DNA of 64,000 bases, taken from NCBI RefSeq assembly GCF_018446385.1, contig NC_055988.1:163630209-163694208 (forward strand). The letters run 5' to 3'. The notes under the pieces were generated by a model. It was given only the letters and a program-made list of their open reading frames with translations, had not been told where the DNA came from and ran no database searches. This DNA is from Zingiber officinale (lineage: Eukaryota > Streptophyta > Magnoliopsida > Zingiberales > Zingiberaceae). The translations under genes and the position numbers were made by a program. Shown piece by piece: positions 1 through 11,849 of the stretch (its first letter is position 1; every line of letters starts with the position of its first letter).

Positions 1-608
1 GTCCAAGCAATCTCGAGAAGCATCAATCAAGGTGTTCTTGAGCAAAAAGAAGAACATTAGAGCAGCAGAGGTTTTGGTTCGTGGATTTTAAGAAGAGCAT
101 TTCGAATCAGTTTCGTGATCGGTCTTTGACGGCAAGCGGTGACCAGTGACTAAATTTGTCTCGAGAGATCATGGTGAGTTGTTACTATTTTATTTCGTGC
201 TTGTTTCATGCGATCAAAGATACTACAATATATAATATCAGAGTATTTTTTTTTTTGAAAGCATGAATAACGGCTGAAAAATCACGTTTTCTGCAAGAAT
301 ATGTTGGATACGATTTTGCAAATCAAAATATTGGTGCCATCGATCGTTAAAAGTCAAGTTTGACTTCAAAATAGAAATCTACGTTTCGTGTAGGTAAATC
401 TGGACTATTAATTTACTAAAAATCGATTACGAATGAATGAAAAATTAATTGTTCAAAGATGTACTCAAACTAACATTAAGGAAAAAAATGGGGTTTTAGT
501 CACACATCGTTAACCGGCGAGAGCCAGCGTTTCCTTATATGTGTTGTTGTGTTAATATTGTTAATACAAAAGCACAGGTGCTCTCTACCCTTGGACGAGC
601 GTCGTGTG
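1..608. other. Unassigned AT-rich flank, possible leader sequence
   Basis: No convincing coding region. Around 170-176 a GAGAGATC-ATG is followed at once by GTGAGT, which could be a start codon spliced directly to an intron, but no downstream exon could be found. The first 45 bases resemble the stretch near 2890-2930 (a shared GTCCAA...GAGAAG pattern), so both may belong to one repeat family. This stretch was continuous with the DNA at 2280 before the solo LTR at 609 inserted. Confidence 0.3.
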
Positions 609-2279
609 TGTTAGGGTCGAAATGTAGCTAGAGGGGGGGTTGAATAGCTCGTCGCGATCGTTGTGCTCGTCGTTGCTCGCTTCTTGGGATGATGTGCAAC
701 GGAAATACAAGAAACACAACCAACAACGCTAACTCTAGGGATTTACTTGGTATCCACCTCAAGAAGAGATGACTAGTCCAAGGATCCACACACTCACGCA
801 CCCTCCACTATAAAAACACTTCTTCTCAGTAACTACCGAAGGCGGAGAAGCCTTACAACCTCACAATACAACAATGAGAAAGAAAGAAGCAAAATACAAA
901 TGAATCTTACAAGATTACAATGAAAACCTTAGCTTCTTCTTCTTTTTGTTGCAACTCGTCTCTTGACTTGGATGAGCCTCCAAGAACCTTCAAGAACTGG
1001 CGGTGAGGAAGAAAAGATCGCTATGGAGAGCTGCTGTGATCGCCCGTGGAGAAGAGATGAAGAAGTGCCGAAGGAATCGCACGCCAACGGCTAAAACCTG
1101 CGCCAACGGTCGAATCCCAATCGATTGGATTGCTCCCAATCGATTGGGGAGGCTTTGGATCGATCGGTCGATCGATCCAGAGCGCCTTTGTGCTCTCGGA
1201 AAACACTTGAATCAATTGCCCAATCGATTCAACGTGTCTCGCGCGATTTCCATAACTATCGCGTGATTTTCTAGTCTCCCAATCGATTGCCCGATCGATT
1301 GAAGGTTTCAATCGATCAATAGATCGATTCAGAACCTCACTGTTCACTCAAAAACTCTCCCAATCGATTGACCAATCGATTGGGGAAGTTTCAATCGATT
1401 ACCCAATCGATTCAACCCATTTCTGCACGAATTCGCGTACACCAATCGATTGAACCCTCCAATCGATTGACCAATCGATTGGAAAGTAGAAAACTGGATA
1501 GAGCTTGAAATTAGCTTCGTTTTGCATCCGAGATCATCTCATTCCGATATCCGAGTCAAAAGTTATGGCATTCGGAAGTTTACTACGTCCAAACTTCCTA
1601 GTTCCATGCCAACTCCCTATTGGACTTACGACCGCTAAGAATTCGGTCAACTTTTGACCCATCTGGACTTTCTCTTTGCGCCAAGTGTTCGGTCAATCTT
1701 GACCCACTTGGACTTACCATCTCATGCCAAATGTCCGGTCCTCCATGACCCACTTGGACTTCCAAACACCAGGTGTCCGGTCAACCTTGACCCACCTAGA
1801 TTTCCACATGCCTGACTTCACTCACCAAGTCCTTCCATCTGCCTAGCTTCACTCACTAGGACTTCCATCTGCCTGACTTCACTCACCAGGACTTTCACCT
1901 AGCTTCAACCACTAGGATTTTCACCTGGCTTCACTCACCAGGATTTTTCTTCTGCCTAGCTTCACTCACTAGGTCTTTCACCTGGCTTCCCTCACCAAGA
2001 TTTTCCAACTGTCTGGCTTCACTTACCAGAACTTCTTAGTCAAATATCCAATCAATATTGATCTACTTGACTCTTCTTCACATCTATTTGGTCAACCTTG
2101 ACCAGAGGAAAATTGTACCAACAATCTCCCCAAATGAACGATTGCACCTACAATATCCATTGACTATCAGTTTCCATGTATTGTCAAACATCAAAACACA
2201 AACATCAAGACTTAAGCTTGAGCTAACTCAAGCTTAGTTAACCTAGTCAACCTTGACCCTAGGGAATATTGCACCAACA
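609..2279 (-). mobile_element. Solo LTR (copia/Maximus-like family), copy A
   Basis: The element starts TGTTAGG and ends CCAACA, and both sides carry the perfect 5 bp target duplication GTGTG (604-608 and 2280-2284). No internal retroelement sequence lies between, so it is a solo LTR left by recombination. It lies in reverse orientation: its sense copy is the plus-strand element at 4252-5856. It contains an ATCGAT-rich palindromic block (about 1120-1480) and a tandem array of short units built on 'CTAGCTTCACTCACTAGG' (about 1800-2040). Small open frames inside it are products of the palindromes and are not genes. A fossil, moderately diverged from copies B and C. Confidence 0.85.
1120..1482. 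repeat. ATCGAT palindrome-rich block within LTR copy A
   Basis: Many copies of CCAATCGATTGG-like and GGATCGATC-like self-complementary words are packed here, separated by short variable spacers. The same block recurs in the other two LTRs of the family (about 4990-5350 and 61410-61830). Palindromes read the same on both strands, which explains open frames in both directions with Ser-Ile-Asp-Arg rich translations. Confidence 0.8.
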
Positions 2280-2617
2280 GTGTGCACAATGGGCACTCTG
2301 TTGGTGTACTTTGCACTTCGTATCGTTGCGGGGAGCATTAATTTATGCTCCATGTGGCAGTGACGTGGCATGGTCAGGTGACGAGGCGGTGCTTATGTGG
2401 AACGTGACTATGTAGAGAGCAATGACTGAATTGGGCGAATAGATGGTGACCGTCGGATCAAATATGAGGACAGATCGCAAGTAGATGTGATCTAGAACGT
2501 CGGATTCTAATCTGGCGTTGAAGAGGAAGGCTTGATCTGAAGCGTCGGATTAAATGTTGTAATCTGACGGCTGCTAATATCAAGATGAGATCAAGGGACG
2601 AGATCATATCAGAACCT

Positions 2618-2756
2618 GAAGAGTTATATCTCTTCGGATCGATGGTTGAGATTAAAAGTCATCTATCGATGGTTGAGATTAAAAGTCATCTGAAGAGTTA
2701 TATCTCTTCAGATCTGATGGCTGAGATCAAAGGACCTTTAAAGGGTTATACCCTTT
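2618..2756. repeat. Three similar hairpins and a 27 bp tandem duplication
   Basis: GAAGAGTTATATCTCTTC is a perfect 6 bp stem with a 6 nt loop and occurs at 2618-2635 and again at 2692-2709. A third related hairpin, AAAGGG-TTATA-CCCTTT, lies at 2740-2756. Between the first two is a direct 27 bp duplication containing ATCGATGGTTGAGATT (about 2639-2691). All lie 50-200 bp upstream of a TATA-like word. Confidence 0.75.
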
Positions 2757-2810
2757 CAAAATGAACGATCCAGATTAGTTCAAACTAAGGGTTACTTACT
2801 TCTTCACCCA

Positions 2811-2820
2811 ATATAAATAG
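2811..2820 (+). promoter_or_regulatory. TATA-box-like sequence
   Basis: ATATAAATAG preceded by a CCCA and followed by a C/T-rich stretch looks like a plant TATA box. No gene could be attached to it, so it may be the promoter of a degraded repeat. Confidence 0.3.
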
Positions 2821-4251
2821 ATCATTCTCCTTTTTGGAAATCATTCATTCGAAAAACATTTGCATTCAAACCATTCATCCATCTCTTGCATAAGAAGAGT
2901 CCAAAAAGTCTACGAGAAGGTTCGTCGGTCTCGAAATTTGAAGTGCTACTATTTCGAGAATCTTGGGAACGAATTACTGCTATCCGTGAGCACTGTAGTA
3001 GAGCAGTATCGTTTTACAGAGATAATGACGAACACTAGCCTCGACGACAACTCAGTTTGCTTCCTCCCGGCAACAATCTCCCAGAAATTCTGACAGTCGA
3101 CTAAAATCAACTATGTCAAATACCGAGGAGCAAATTTACAAATTCGAGGATCTCACAGAATCGACAACTCACCATTTCCTCCAGCTACATGGAAATCATA
3201 TAACAAATTTGGCCAAGATGTAGGATTTGTCTGGTTATAAATATGTTTTAAATTCTCAATTCTGCTGAAGTCTTTCTCTATATTGAAAGAGTGCTTTGTT
3301 TTCCCAAGGTTTACATTCTTAAAATGGAAAAAAATGATAAGTTTGTACTTGGAATGTTTTCCTTTATTCGAGAGAATTCCCTTGAGGGAAGAAAAGCACG
3401 ACAGAGGAAAAGAAACGGAGCACGGCGTGCGTTGGAGCAATGGTCACAAGAGCACAGCTCGATGTTGGAGAAGAAACGGAGTAGCAGAGAGGAGCACTGG
3501 AGAGGAACGCTGGAGGAGATGGAGTGGAGAAGAAACATAGCACCGGAGAAGAGCGCTAGAGGAGACGAAGTGGAGAATAAATGGTGAAGCACGGTGCTAC
3601 ATCAGGATTTAAGGTTTTAAATCATGTATATTAGTGGCAAATTTTGATCATTCGCCACTAATCACGTATGTTAGCGGCGAATTTCCAGATGACTCCAGCA
3701 AACGATAGGATTGGTTCCAACTTTAAGAGGAATTTTGCAGACTTTGTGTTTATATCGTACGTGCTTTTAATTACTCGGATCTTTGATCGTTCTTTGTTTT
3801 GCTTTTTGATTTTGCTATCAATTGGAGTTTCATTCCCTCCAGTGGCGAGATCGTCAGTTCATCATCTGCTTGATAATTCTCATACTGTAAATTGAGAATT
3901 GAAACATTCTTCATGCCCTTCTTCCACATATTCTTGAAACCAGAAAACTTCGAAGCATCGCTTGATTCTAGCAGAAATACTACTGAGAACTGAATAGGAA
4001 ATTGACGTGTGCAGATAAGAAAATTCATGGGTAATGGTAAAGCCCTTAATGCAAAAGATTAATTGTAAAATCTCATTGAAAAATTAGATGAACAACTTCG
4101 AGATGAAGATTCATCATTTAGTAGTTCAGATCCATGAGAAAATTAGCAACTATGATTTTCAATGGAAAAAATGACTCCATGCTACTCTGCTTTGTCAGTT
4201 CGGATCCTCTATCCCGAAGGAGCGTTTGTCCCCGTGTCCTAGGCAGAAAAC

Positions 4252-5856
4252 TGTTGGTGCAATATCCTTTAGGTCAAGGTTGACCTGGTTGACCAAGCTT
4301 GAGTCTTGGTTTGGGTTTCGATGTTTGACAATATATTGGGTTTAAATGATATGGACAATGCAGGTGCAGTTGTTCATTTGGGGAGATTGTTGATACAATT
4401 CCCGCTTGGTCGAGATTGACTAGTTGAGATGTGAAGGAAAGTCAAGTAGGTCAAGGTTGATCGGATACTTGATTGGAAAGTCCTGGTGAGTGAAGCCAGG
4501 TAGAAGAAAGTCCTAGTGAGTGAAGCTAGGCAGAGGAAAGTCCTGGTGAGTGAAGCCAGGCAGAAGAAAGTCCTAGTGAGTGAAGCTAGGCAGAAGGAAA
4601 GTCCTGGTGAGTGAAGCCAGGCAGAAGGAAATCCTGGTGAGTGAAGCCAAGTGAAAATCCTAGTGAGTAAAGCTAGGTGAAAGTCCTGGTGAGTGAAGCC
4701 AGGCAGTTAGAAAGTCCTAGTGAGTGAAGCTAGGTGAAAGTCCTGGTGAGTGAAGTCAGGCAAGGGAAATCCAGATGGGTCAAGGTTGACCAGACATCTG
4801 GTGAAAGTCCAAGTAGGTCAAAGGGATTGACCGGACACTTGGCAAGAGGAGAAAAGTCCAAGTGGGTCAAAGGGATTGACCAGACACTTGGTGAGAGAAT
4901 CCTAGTTGGTCAAGGGTGACCAGATGCTAGGTTTTATGTACCAACAAGACATGATTGACTGGATGTTGGTTTAGGGGGCTTTGGATTTGGTTGGGAGAAA
5001 ACCAAGATCTGGATCGATCAGCCGATCGATTGGATCATGCCCAATCGATCGGTCGATCGATCGGGTGAGTCCCCGCGACAAAGCTCCTCCCAATCGATCA
5101 GTGGATCGATTGGGGAGAAGCATCCCGCGAACAGAACACCTCTGGATCGATCAGCCGATCGATCCAGAGCTCCCAATCGATCAGTGGATCGATTGTGAGG
5201 CGCGACTTTGCGCGATAAGCCCTGGATCGATCAGCCGATCAATCCAAGCATTTTTTTCAGAGCACAGAGGCGCACTGAATCGATCAGCTGATCGATCCAA
5301 AGCCTCCCCGATCGACTGGGAGCAATCCAATCGATTGGGATTCGACCGTTGGCGTCGTTTATAGTTGCAGGCGTTCGAGAACTTCGATAGATCTTACACG
5401 ATTCATCTCCGATCTTCACCAGCGACTCCACAGCATCTCTTGAGGTTTAGATCGCCAGTTCTTGAAGGATCTTGGAGAGACATCCAAGTCAAGAGGCGAG
5501 AACATAAGAAGAAAGAAAAGCTAGGGTTAGGTTTTTTAGCTGTAAAACCTGTAAGATTTCTTGTATTTGTTGTTCCCTTTGCTTTCTTCTTGTATTGAGA
5601 GATTGTAGGGCTTCTCTGCCTTTGGTAGTTACCATAAAAGAGTATTATTCATAGTGGAGGGTGTGTGAGTGTGTGGATCCTTGGACTAGTCACCTCCTTT
5701 CGAGGTGGATACCAAGTAAATCTACTTGTTAACGTTGTGTGAGTTGTTTCTTGTTCATTTCCGCTGCACATTGTTGAAGAAACAAGCAACGCCGACCACG
5801 AGCACGCGACGAGGTGTTCACCCCCCACCCCCTCTAGCTAAATTTTGGTCCTAACA
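4252..5856 (+). mobile_element. Solo LTR (same family as 609-2279), copy B, inside the MULE end
   Basis: Starts TGTTGGTGC and ends CCTAACA. The flanks are AAAAC (4247-4251) and AAAAT (5857-5861), a 5 bp duplication with one difference. The opposite MULE end shows the unoccupied site as AAAACGAC, so the insertion point is confirmed independently. It contains an array of roughly 30 bp units ('AGTCCTGGTGAGTGAAGCC' type, about 4480-4770) and the ATCGAT palindrome block (about 4990-5350). A fossil with no internal coding region. Confidence 0.88.
4480..4770 (+). repeat. Tandem array of ~30 bp units in LTR copy B
   Basis: About nine degenerate units alternate between 'TCCTGGTGAGTGAAGCCAGG' and 'TCCTAGTGAGTGAAGCTAGG' forms, each holding a small inverted repeat (CCTGG...CCAGG or CCTAG...CTAGG). 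The reverse-complement array is found in copies A and C. Confidence 0.8.
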
Positions 5857-7120
5857 AAAATGACAAAAAAAACGTGTTTTGCACGTGCTCTGTGGAGAGC
5901 TCTCTACACTCGCCGAAGACCCTTTTCTCCTGAAATCAACTCCTTCTCCGTGCCCTAACCCAAAATCCACCTGACACCCGCTGTTTCCGCCGTCGCCGTC
6001 GAGCTCGACGACAGCCATCTCTGTCCCCTCCCGAACTCGACGGCATCCCTCCCGCCAAACCCCGCTACTTCCGCCAGCGTCGTCGACGCCATCTCTATGC
6101 TTTACAATCCCAAAACTCGTGACGCCTCTTGCTTTTACTGTGCTTTTCCCTAAAACCTTTCCTCCCCAAACCATCTCGGCAACTCCAGCAGCCATCTCGG
6201 CGACTCCAGCATCCCGTGACGCCCCTTACATCTCCACCATCTCGGCGACTCCAGCAGCCAGCGACGCCCCTTACATCTCCGCCATCTCGGCGACTCCAGC
6301 ATTTAGTTTCATCGACTCCAGCAGCTTCGGCTTCCCCTCCCTTTGTTGTCCAGCAACTCCAGCTTACCCTCCCTTCGTTGACTCCAGCAGGTCCTCCAAA
6401 ATTTCCACAGCTCCATTCCTTCTGCCCGACATTTGGTGTTTCAAGTTATCCTCCAATGAAGATGCTATTATAACTTTAATTAAGTCGTAAATTGATGTTT
6501 CAAACTAGACATTTGGTGTCAATTATCATTCTGTTTTCCTCTTTACCAAAAACTGCAGATCTCTTGTGCCCTAATTTCTTTCTTCAACGAGGCTTGTGTT
6601 ATTTATATATATACACCTTTTATGCCACTGATGTAGCATAGGCTTCTGAAGAGATTGCATTGCATCTAAATATGATAACTTAACGATTTAACCAATCCCC
6701 ACTTTGTTAAGTCATCCAAGATAATATTGATATGATTTAACCAAAACAAGTAGCATGCTCTTTGTATATATAGGTCAGCTCATGTTGTAGATTTTTCTAA
6801 CGTTTGCTGTTTATTTTCTTATTCTAATGATTGTCACTGGTTTCTTATATGAAATGCAGTTTTTATTATATTATTGCTTAGATTCATAAGTATAATTTAT
6901 ATGTTATGAATGCTTGATTTAATCATTTGGTGATAGTGAAAATTATGTTGATATCACTTTCAGTGGACTAAATGCATAAAAATGTGTGATTGTTGCTACT
7001 TTCAGTGAAGTTTATCAATTTTTTCATAAAAATGTGTGATTTTTCATTACTTATGTAAACTATTATTGTTTAGTTTAATTTTATCGAATCTTACTTTTTT
7101 TAGTATTAGGTTGCTATTGA

Positions 7121-7488
7121 ATGACATCATCAAGTAACAGCAGCATCCACCATACCAAATTTGAAAATGTACGATGCAAGGACTGTGGACTAAATGCATG
7201 GTGCTAGTCTCTAGATCAATCAAGAACCCAGGAAGACTATATTATGGATGTAAGCAACATGGATGGTTAAAGTGGGTAAGATATGATGCTGGACTAAATG
7301 AAGACAACAGTGATATACATTTTAGGATGTCAAGAGTAGAGTCAAGGATAGGAAGGGAACACATTACTTATCCTGGACATAATATGGGAAATATGAATGT
7401 ACTGCATATAGTCTGGATATTAGTAATAGTAAACTTAATTCTTTTGGCTGTATATTTGTTTTGTTTGTTAGTTGGTCTGGTTAAGTAG
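7121..7488 (+). pseudogene. GRF-type zinc finger ORF with C-terminal membrane segment (MULE accessory gene)
   Basis: From the ATG at 7121 the reading gives a Ser-rich start followed by VRCKDCGLNA, the first half of a zf-GRF domain. The domain continues in another frame as SIKNPGRLYYGCKQHG-WLKWV, so one frameshift lies near 7185. The NPGR-(L/F)YYGC core is the hallmark of zf-GRF domains. The last 30 residues (NVLHIVWILVIVNLILLAVY onward) form a strong single membrane segment, as seen in many small plant zf-GRF proteins. It lies inside the MULE and points away from the transposase. The domain call is firm; its role in transposition is unknown. It could be a captured host gene or a standard second gene of this MULE lineage. 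Confidence 0.7.
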
Positions 7489-7499
7489 TGCTAGTGATG

Positions 7500-9200
7500 T
7501 AATGTGATAAAGATATATAATTATGAATGATGTTGACATTTGATTTTTTTTGTTTATGAATGGATATTAATTATGTATAATTATTTCAGTTAGCTTTGTA
7601 TATCAGAAATTGATGTCAACATTTGTAAATGATGAGATTTGTTCTGTATATGCATTTGTAACAATCTTGAGTAGTTGTTTTAGGTGATGCTGGATCTTAG
7701 ACAAATCAAGAATAATTGAGATTAATCTTTGCACGTGTTGCTCCTTTAATATTATTTTTACATAAAATATTTACACTTAATTCATCAACATTAGCACAGA
7801 AGCTAATGTTCACAATTCGTTTAATATTTCTACGGTCATTACTATTTGAGCACAAAAGTTATTTGTTCACAATCTGAATACCATTACATGGTCAGAAATA
7901 TGAGCACCTAAGCTATTTGTTCACAATTCGCTTACCATTACAGATCAGAAATATGAGTATAGAAGCTATTTGTTTACAATCCAATTGATTACCATTACAT
8001 GATCAGAAATACATGACAGCACAGAAGCTATTTGTTCATATTCAAGCTTGTACAAGTTTCATAGAACACTCACTAAATAAATGTTGAAACTAGAAAGTTC
8101 ACATAAAAATAATTAGACAAACCAAATGGTGCATAAAAAATATGCAACACAAAATATGGTAACCACAAAAGTTCCACAAAATATCTGGCACAGAAGTTCT
8201 TGGCTTAGCCGTAAATAATGTGTATTTGAGTTTTGAGGAGCTTGCTTCATTACATATTTGTCTGCATTCCATTGTAACTTGATGTCGGCGATGCCTATAT
8301 TGTCATCAATCTTTCTTTGTGGTGTTCTTTAGTTGATGTGTATTCCATTGAAGCAACATCCACACAATTGAAGCACCTGTAGAGAAAAAAAAACAAGGAA
8401 AGCCATGTAAGTCTACTAAAAATGGCAGATGCTACTAAAAATGTCATGAAATATCATATATATATAACAAGAAAAGATACTAAAACTAGTGAAGTTTGAG
8501 AAGCAACGCATACTATACTATCACAATATTAGTGATGGCATATTATTATCATTATCGAGTAATATAACTACTAAAAATCATATATGCTACTGTAGAAATC
8601 ATATATGCTACGGTAATTTACATAGAGATTTAACTCAATTGACGCTATTAGAGAGAGATGAGGCACTCAATCCAGCTAGTGGTAATTTACAGATAGTAGC
8701 AAGGTTAAATAATAGAAATTTAAGTTTGAATTCAAGAGAGGCAAAGAAAGTCTCTCACCCTCTCAGACCCTCTCAGAGGATCCGAATTGCTCATGTGCAT
8801 GTTTACTAGAAATAAAGCTAGGATAGGAAAAAAGTATGTTAATCCTTGAGTTTTCTAAATCAACGAAATTAGACAACTTTCAGCTGCTCATGCATTTTGC
8901 TATCAATTTGGCCAAGCAACACATATCAGTATTGCTGATACTTGAAATATCGGTATTGGTACATTATGTCCATAGTCTACAGTTACAAGTTAATATCTAT
9001 AACCACTAATCTATATAGCGGCATTGTGCATCATTTAGACTTTAAATTTAATATTTTGAAAACTGTGGCCACACAATAAATGTTTCCTCATTGATTGCCA
9101 AAAAACAAAATTGTGCAAACAAGATGTTAACAAGTATACTGATACAACAAATCTAATCTTGTGAGAAATGATTAAAAAAACAACAAAGGTGTAAACCTGG
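7500..9200. other. MULE internal non-coding region
   Basis: AT-rich DNA between the two convergent MULE genes. It probably holds their 3' untranslated sequence. No further domain is recognisable; the open frame at 8489-8809 has no recognisable motif. A degenerate tandem repeat occupies 7795-8045. Confidence 0.5.
7795..8045. repeat. Degenerate tandem repeat, ~60-70 bp units
   Basis: About four to five copies of a unit containing 'GCACAGAAGCTATTTGTTCA' and 'ACCATTACATGATCAGAAAT', with substitutions and small indels between copies. Confidence 0.65.
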
Positions 9201-9208
9201 TTAATTTC

Positions 9209-11849
9209 TTACCATCCTTCCCGATTATTTGTCTGAAAATAATCATTATCAGAGTGAACCTGAGACAGTTGTGTTGACAAAAGTGGTGGAAATTGAGTTT
9301 CGGCCATACTCAAACCTTCAACACAACTATAATTTGTAGGCTAAAACAATAAAATATAATTTTAGATAGTGATAACATAATTATTTTAGTTTAACATACT
9401 AAAACAATTCTTACATTGATTGATCATCCGTTGACATTCTACACTTGGCATGCTCAATATACTTTCATAATGCTCTTCTACATCCTGTTATACAAAAAAA
9501 ATAGAATGATTTAATTCTATATACTTTCTCAAATGTAACGATAAAAAAAAAACAACACTTTAATAAGAATGGGGATGAAACCTTAACAATTGTTGAAGTT
9601 TGGTTGGTTCTTCTTGCTCCTTTCCTTTTCTTTGAAATCTTATCTAAGCCACCTTTCAACCTCTTACCTGAAACTGTTTTTTTCTTTGTTTTAATTCCTC
9701 TGACTCCAAGAGAATTTCCTTCACCAATTTCAAACTCTCTTTCAATTGAGTGTTGGGCAATTGGTTCATTAACTTGTAACCTCTCATCCACCATCTTAAA
9801 CATACTCAACAAACCATCTTTAACAACTTTGTAAGTGTCTTCCCTCTCCGTTGCCTTGGTAACCAATTGAACATACAACCCACTTAATTCTTTATATCGC
9901 AAATTGGTGCAAGCTTTTGGATCCAAACTACCTTTGTTCGCAATTAAATCAATAACTCCAATGTATCCATCTTTTGCTTTTCGTGCCCACCTTTTCAATA
10001 TATACTCACTTGGGATCTTCATGATATTTTTCATTGTAAATATTTTCAAAATATGAGAATAAAAAATCCCAACAAAATCATATTTTCTACAGCTACACTC
10101 AATTTTTTGACCCGGTGAATCAAGTGTAACTATATGATAATAACTCTTTTTGTAAAAAGTAACTTTATATTTTGTATGTGATCCAACATCTTCACAAATT
10201 TCTACACTAGAATCATGAGATTTGTACCACTCTTGTTCAAACAACTTGTATACCTCAGGAGTATAAATACAACTTGCATGCTTTAAAATTTGAATTGAAT
10301 ACAATAAACATGGAACACTTGTATTTGATTTAAAATCAACTTTTAACTCCTCATATCGATGATCATCAAGTAGTCTTTGGAAGTGATTGAAAAAGTTTAA
10401 AAACTTGTGTTAATAAGTGGCGTATCTTTTCACAATACTATTCATGCTCTCACTTCTTTGGGTTGTAGTCATATCCGCACAAAACATTTGTCGCCCATAA
10501 ACTAAAGCTCATTTTTCCTTTATGCGAAATAGACGTCTCAACCAATCATTGTCTTCAAGTGCATACTTGGTCAACATTATGTTCCAAGCTGAAATAAAAT
10601 CTTCCTCTTCATCAAAATTATATATACATGAGGCAAAATCTTTAGTAAACTCTTTGAACTGAGAAAAAACTCTACTCAAATGTATTGCGGCATTTTGATA
10701 AATGTGCCAAATACACAAACGATGATGTGTTTTAAGCCATCTGGAAGCTAAAGCCTTTGTCATTGCTGCATCTTGATCTGTAAGAATAGTTATTGATTTT
10801 TTCTCACACATAGTCTTGGTAAATATATCAAACAACCATTCAAACGTCAAAGATGTTTCATCATATAATAAAGCTGCACCAAAAATTATGGATTGCTTAT
10901 GATGATTAACACCTACAAACAACGCAATTGGGCAACCTTCATTATTCTTCCTGTAAGTTGTGTCAAAGCAAACAACATCTCCAAAATTTTCATAATCAGC
11001 TCTCATCTTAGCATCACACCAAAAAATATTAGTTATCAAATCATCTTCATCAACTTGAATAGCATAAAAAAAATTGAGATCATCGAACTGCATTTTATGC
11101 AAAAACTCCAATACACCTCCTGTATCACCAACTCTCATATTTCTTGTTCTTTTGGATCGCAAGTAGTTTTTGTAATCTTTAGGAATAAAACCTAAATTCT
11201 CTCTCCCACCTACTTGTCTCACCATAAGATCATGAGATGCTTTTGGGGGGAGTCCCACATCACTTGTCATCTCAATCTGTATCGCCGCAGAAGAAGATAT
11301 ATTTCTATGACATCTGTAGAGGTGAGTTTTGTTTGGACTTGAAAGATAATGATTATGCTCTTTAACAAATTGCTCCACAGTCAAGTTGCCATTATTTCGA
11401 CAACTAATCTTTATTTTAGCCTCACAACCAAATCTTGTTTCAGGACGACTTGATTTCACATAAACATCTCGTTTGTCTTTTCCCCTTTTTCCTTGTGCAC
11501 TACAACAAAAAATTCTGTCAACTAATTTACCCGATTTATCATTATGGCTTTTGCTCTTTCTTACGCCAAATCCAACTTGTTTAGCATATTTCAAATAAAA
11601 TTCATAGGCTTCCTCTTCTGTCTTAAATTCCATACCCATTTTTGGTATCAATTCTTCTATGATAGATTGGTCAGAACTCATCAATAACATGGTAGAGTCC
11701 ATATCCTCATTAATAACATCAAACTCATCATCCTGACAGTCGTTGTTTACATCAAAACTCAACCTACGACAACTTGTAGATTTAACCAACGACAATTCCA
11801 TGATAATTACAATTAGGCTTGAAAAAAACACCAATAAATGTATATTCAT
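9209..11849 (-). pseudogene. FAR1/MULE-type transposase, inactivated by two stops
   Basis: Main exon runs from 11849 (or the more likely Met at 11801, since the first 16 residues look like leader) to about 9560. Counting from 11849: FAR1 DNA-binding domain (WRKY-GCM1 fold) about 80-170 with CCSAQG, the GCEAKI and EHNH landmarks; MULE DDE domain about 290-385 with first Asp in CFDTTY (296), second in TDQD (358) and the CIWHI motif (379-383); TTTQRSES carries the likely third acidic residue. A SWIM-type finger (CSCRKYDFVGIFYSHI) follows, but its usual third Cys is Tyr. The frame is interrupted by TGA at 10509-10511 (Trp expected) and TAA at 10410-10412. Short 3' exons seem to add DVEEHYESILSMPSVECQ and end ...TNNREGW near 9209; these splice calls are less sure. 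Related to FHY3/FAR1 host factors, but the location inside TIRs shows it is the transposon's own gene. Confidence 0.85.

Larger units (their letters stand above)
2285..4186. other. Gene-free stretch with promoter-like and repeat-like sequence
   Basis: No protein family is recognisable. The part 2285-3140 looks like a promoter or LTR-type control segment: GTGACGTGGCA-like boxes, several ACCGTCGGAT-like words, three short hairpins, a TATA-like word near 2811, then a leader-like stretch. 3283-3592 is purine-rich with only chance open frames. 3620-3680 holds two related ATTAGTGGC-type words in opposite contexts, suggestive of a small degraded element. The remainder is plain AT-rich DNA. Confidence 0.35.
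4196..6505. repeat. Left long terminal inverted repeat of the MULE
   Basis: Reverse-complement match to 12365-13067, interrupted by the solo LTR at 4252-5856; without it the repeat is about 700 bp. It is GC-rich and includes tandem units built on 'GGCGACTCCAGCAGCC' (about 6175-6320). The homology ends near the shared word GTTTCAAAC (about 6505 here, 12365 on the other side). Its apparent open frames (6119-6490) have mirror copies in the right repeat and low-complexity Pro/Ser/Thr composition. Confidence 0.88.

Noticed and set aside
1003-1347. Open frames rich in Ile-Asp-Arg-Ser on both strands (also 4981-5364 and 61306-61818)
   Set aside because: They are by-products of ATCGAT palindromes in the LTRs, occur on both strands and match no protein family.
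3283-3592. Overlapping Arg/Glu-rich frames
   Set aside because: Purine-rich low-complexity sequence open in several frames on both strands; no domain.
6119-6490. 114-199 residue open frames in the MULE ends (also 12279-12776, 12380-12992, 12676-13080)
   Set aside because: Low-complexity, present as mirror copies in both inverted repeats and on both strands; explained by tandem CTCCAGCAG units.
8489-8809. 106-residue open frame inside the MULE
   Set aside because: No motif recognised, AT-rich composition like surrounding non-coding DNA, not needed to explain the element.
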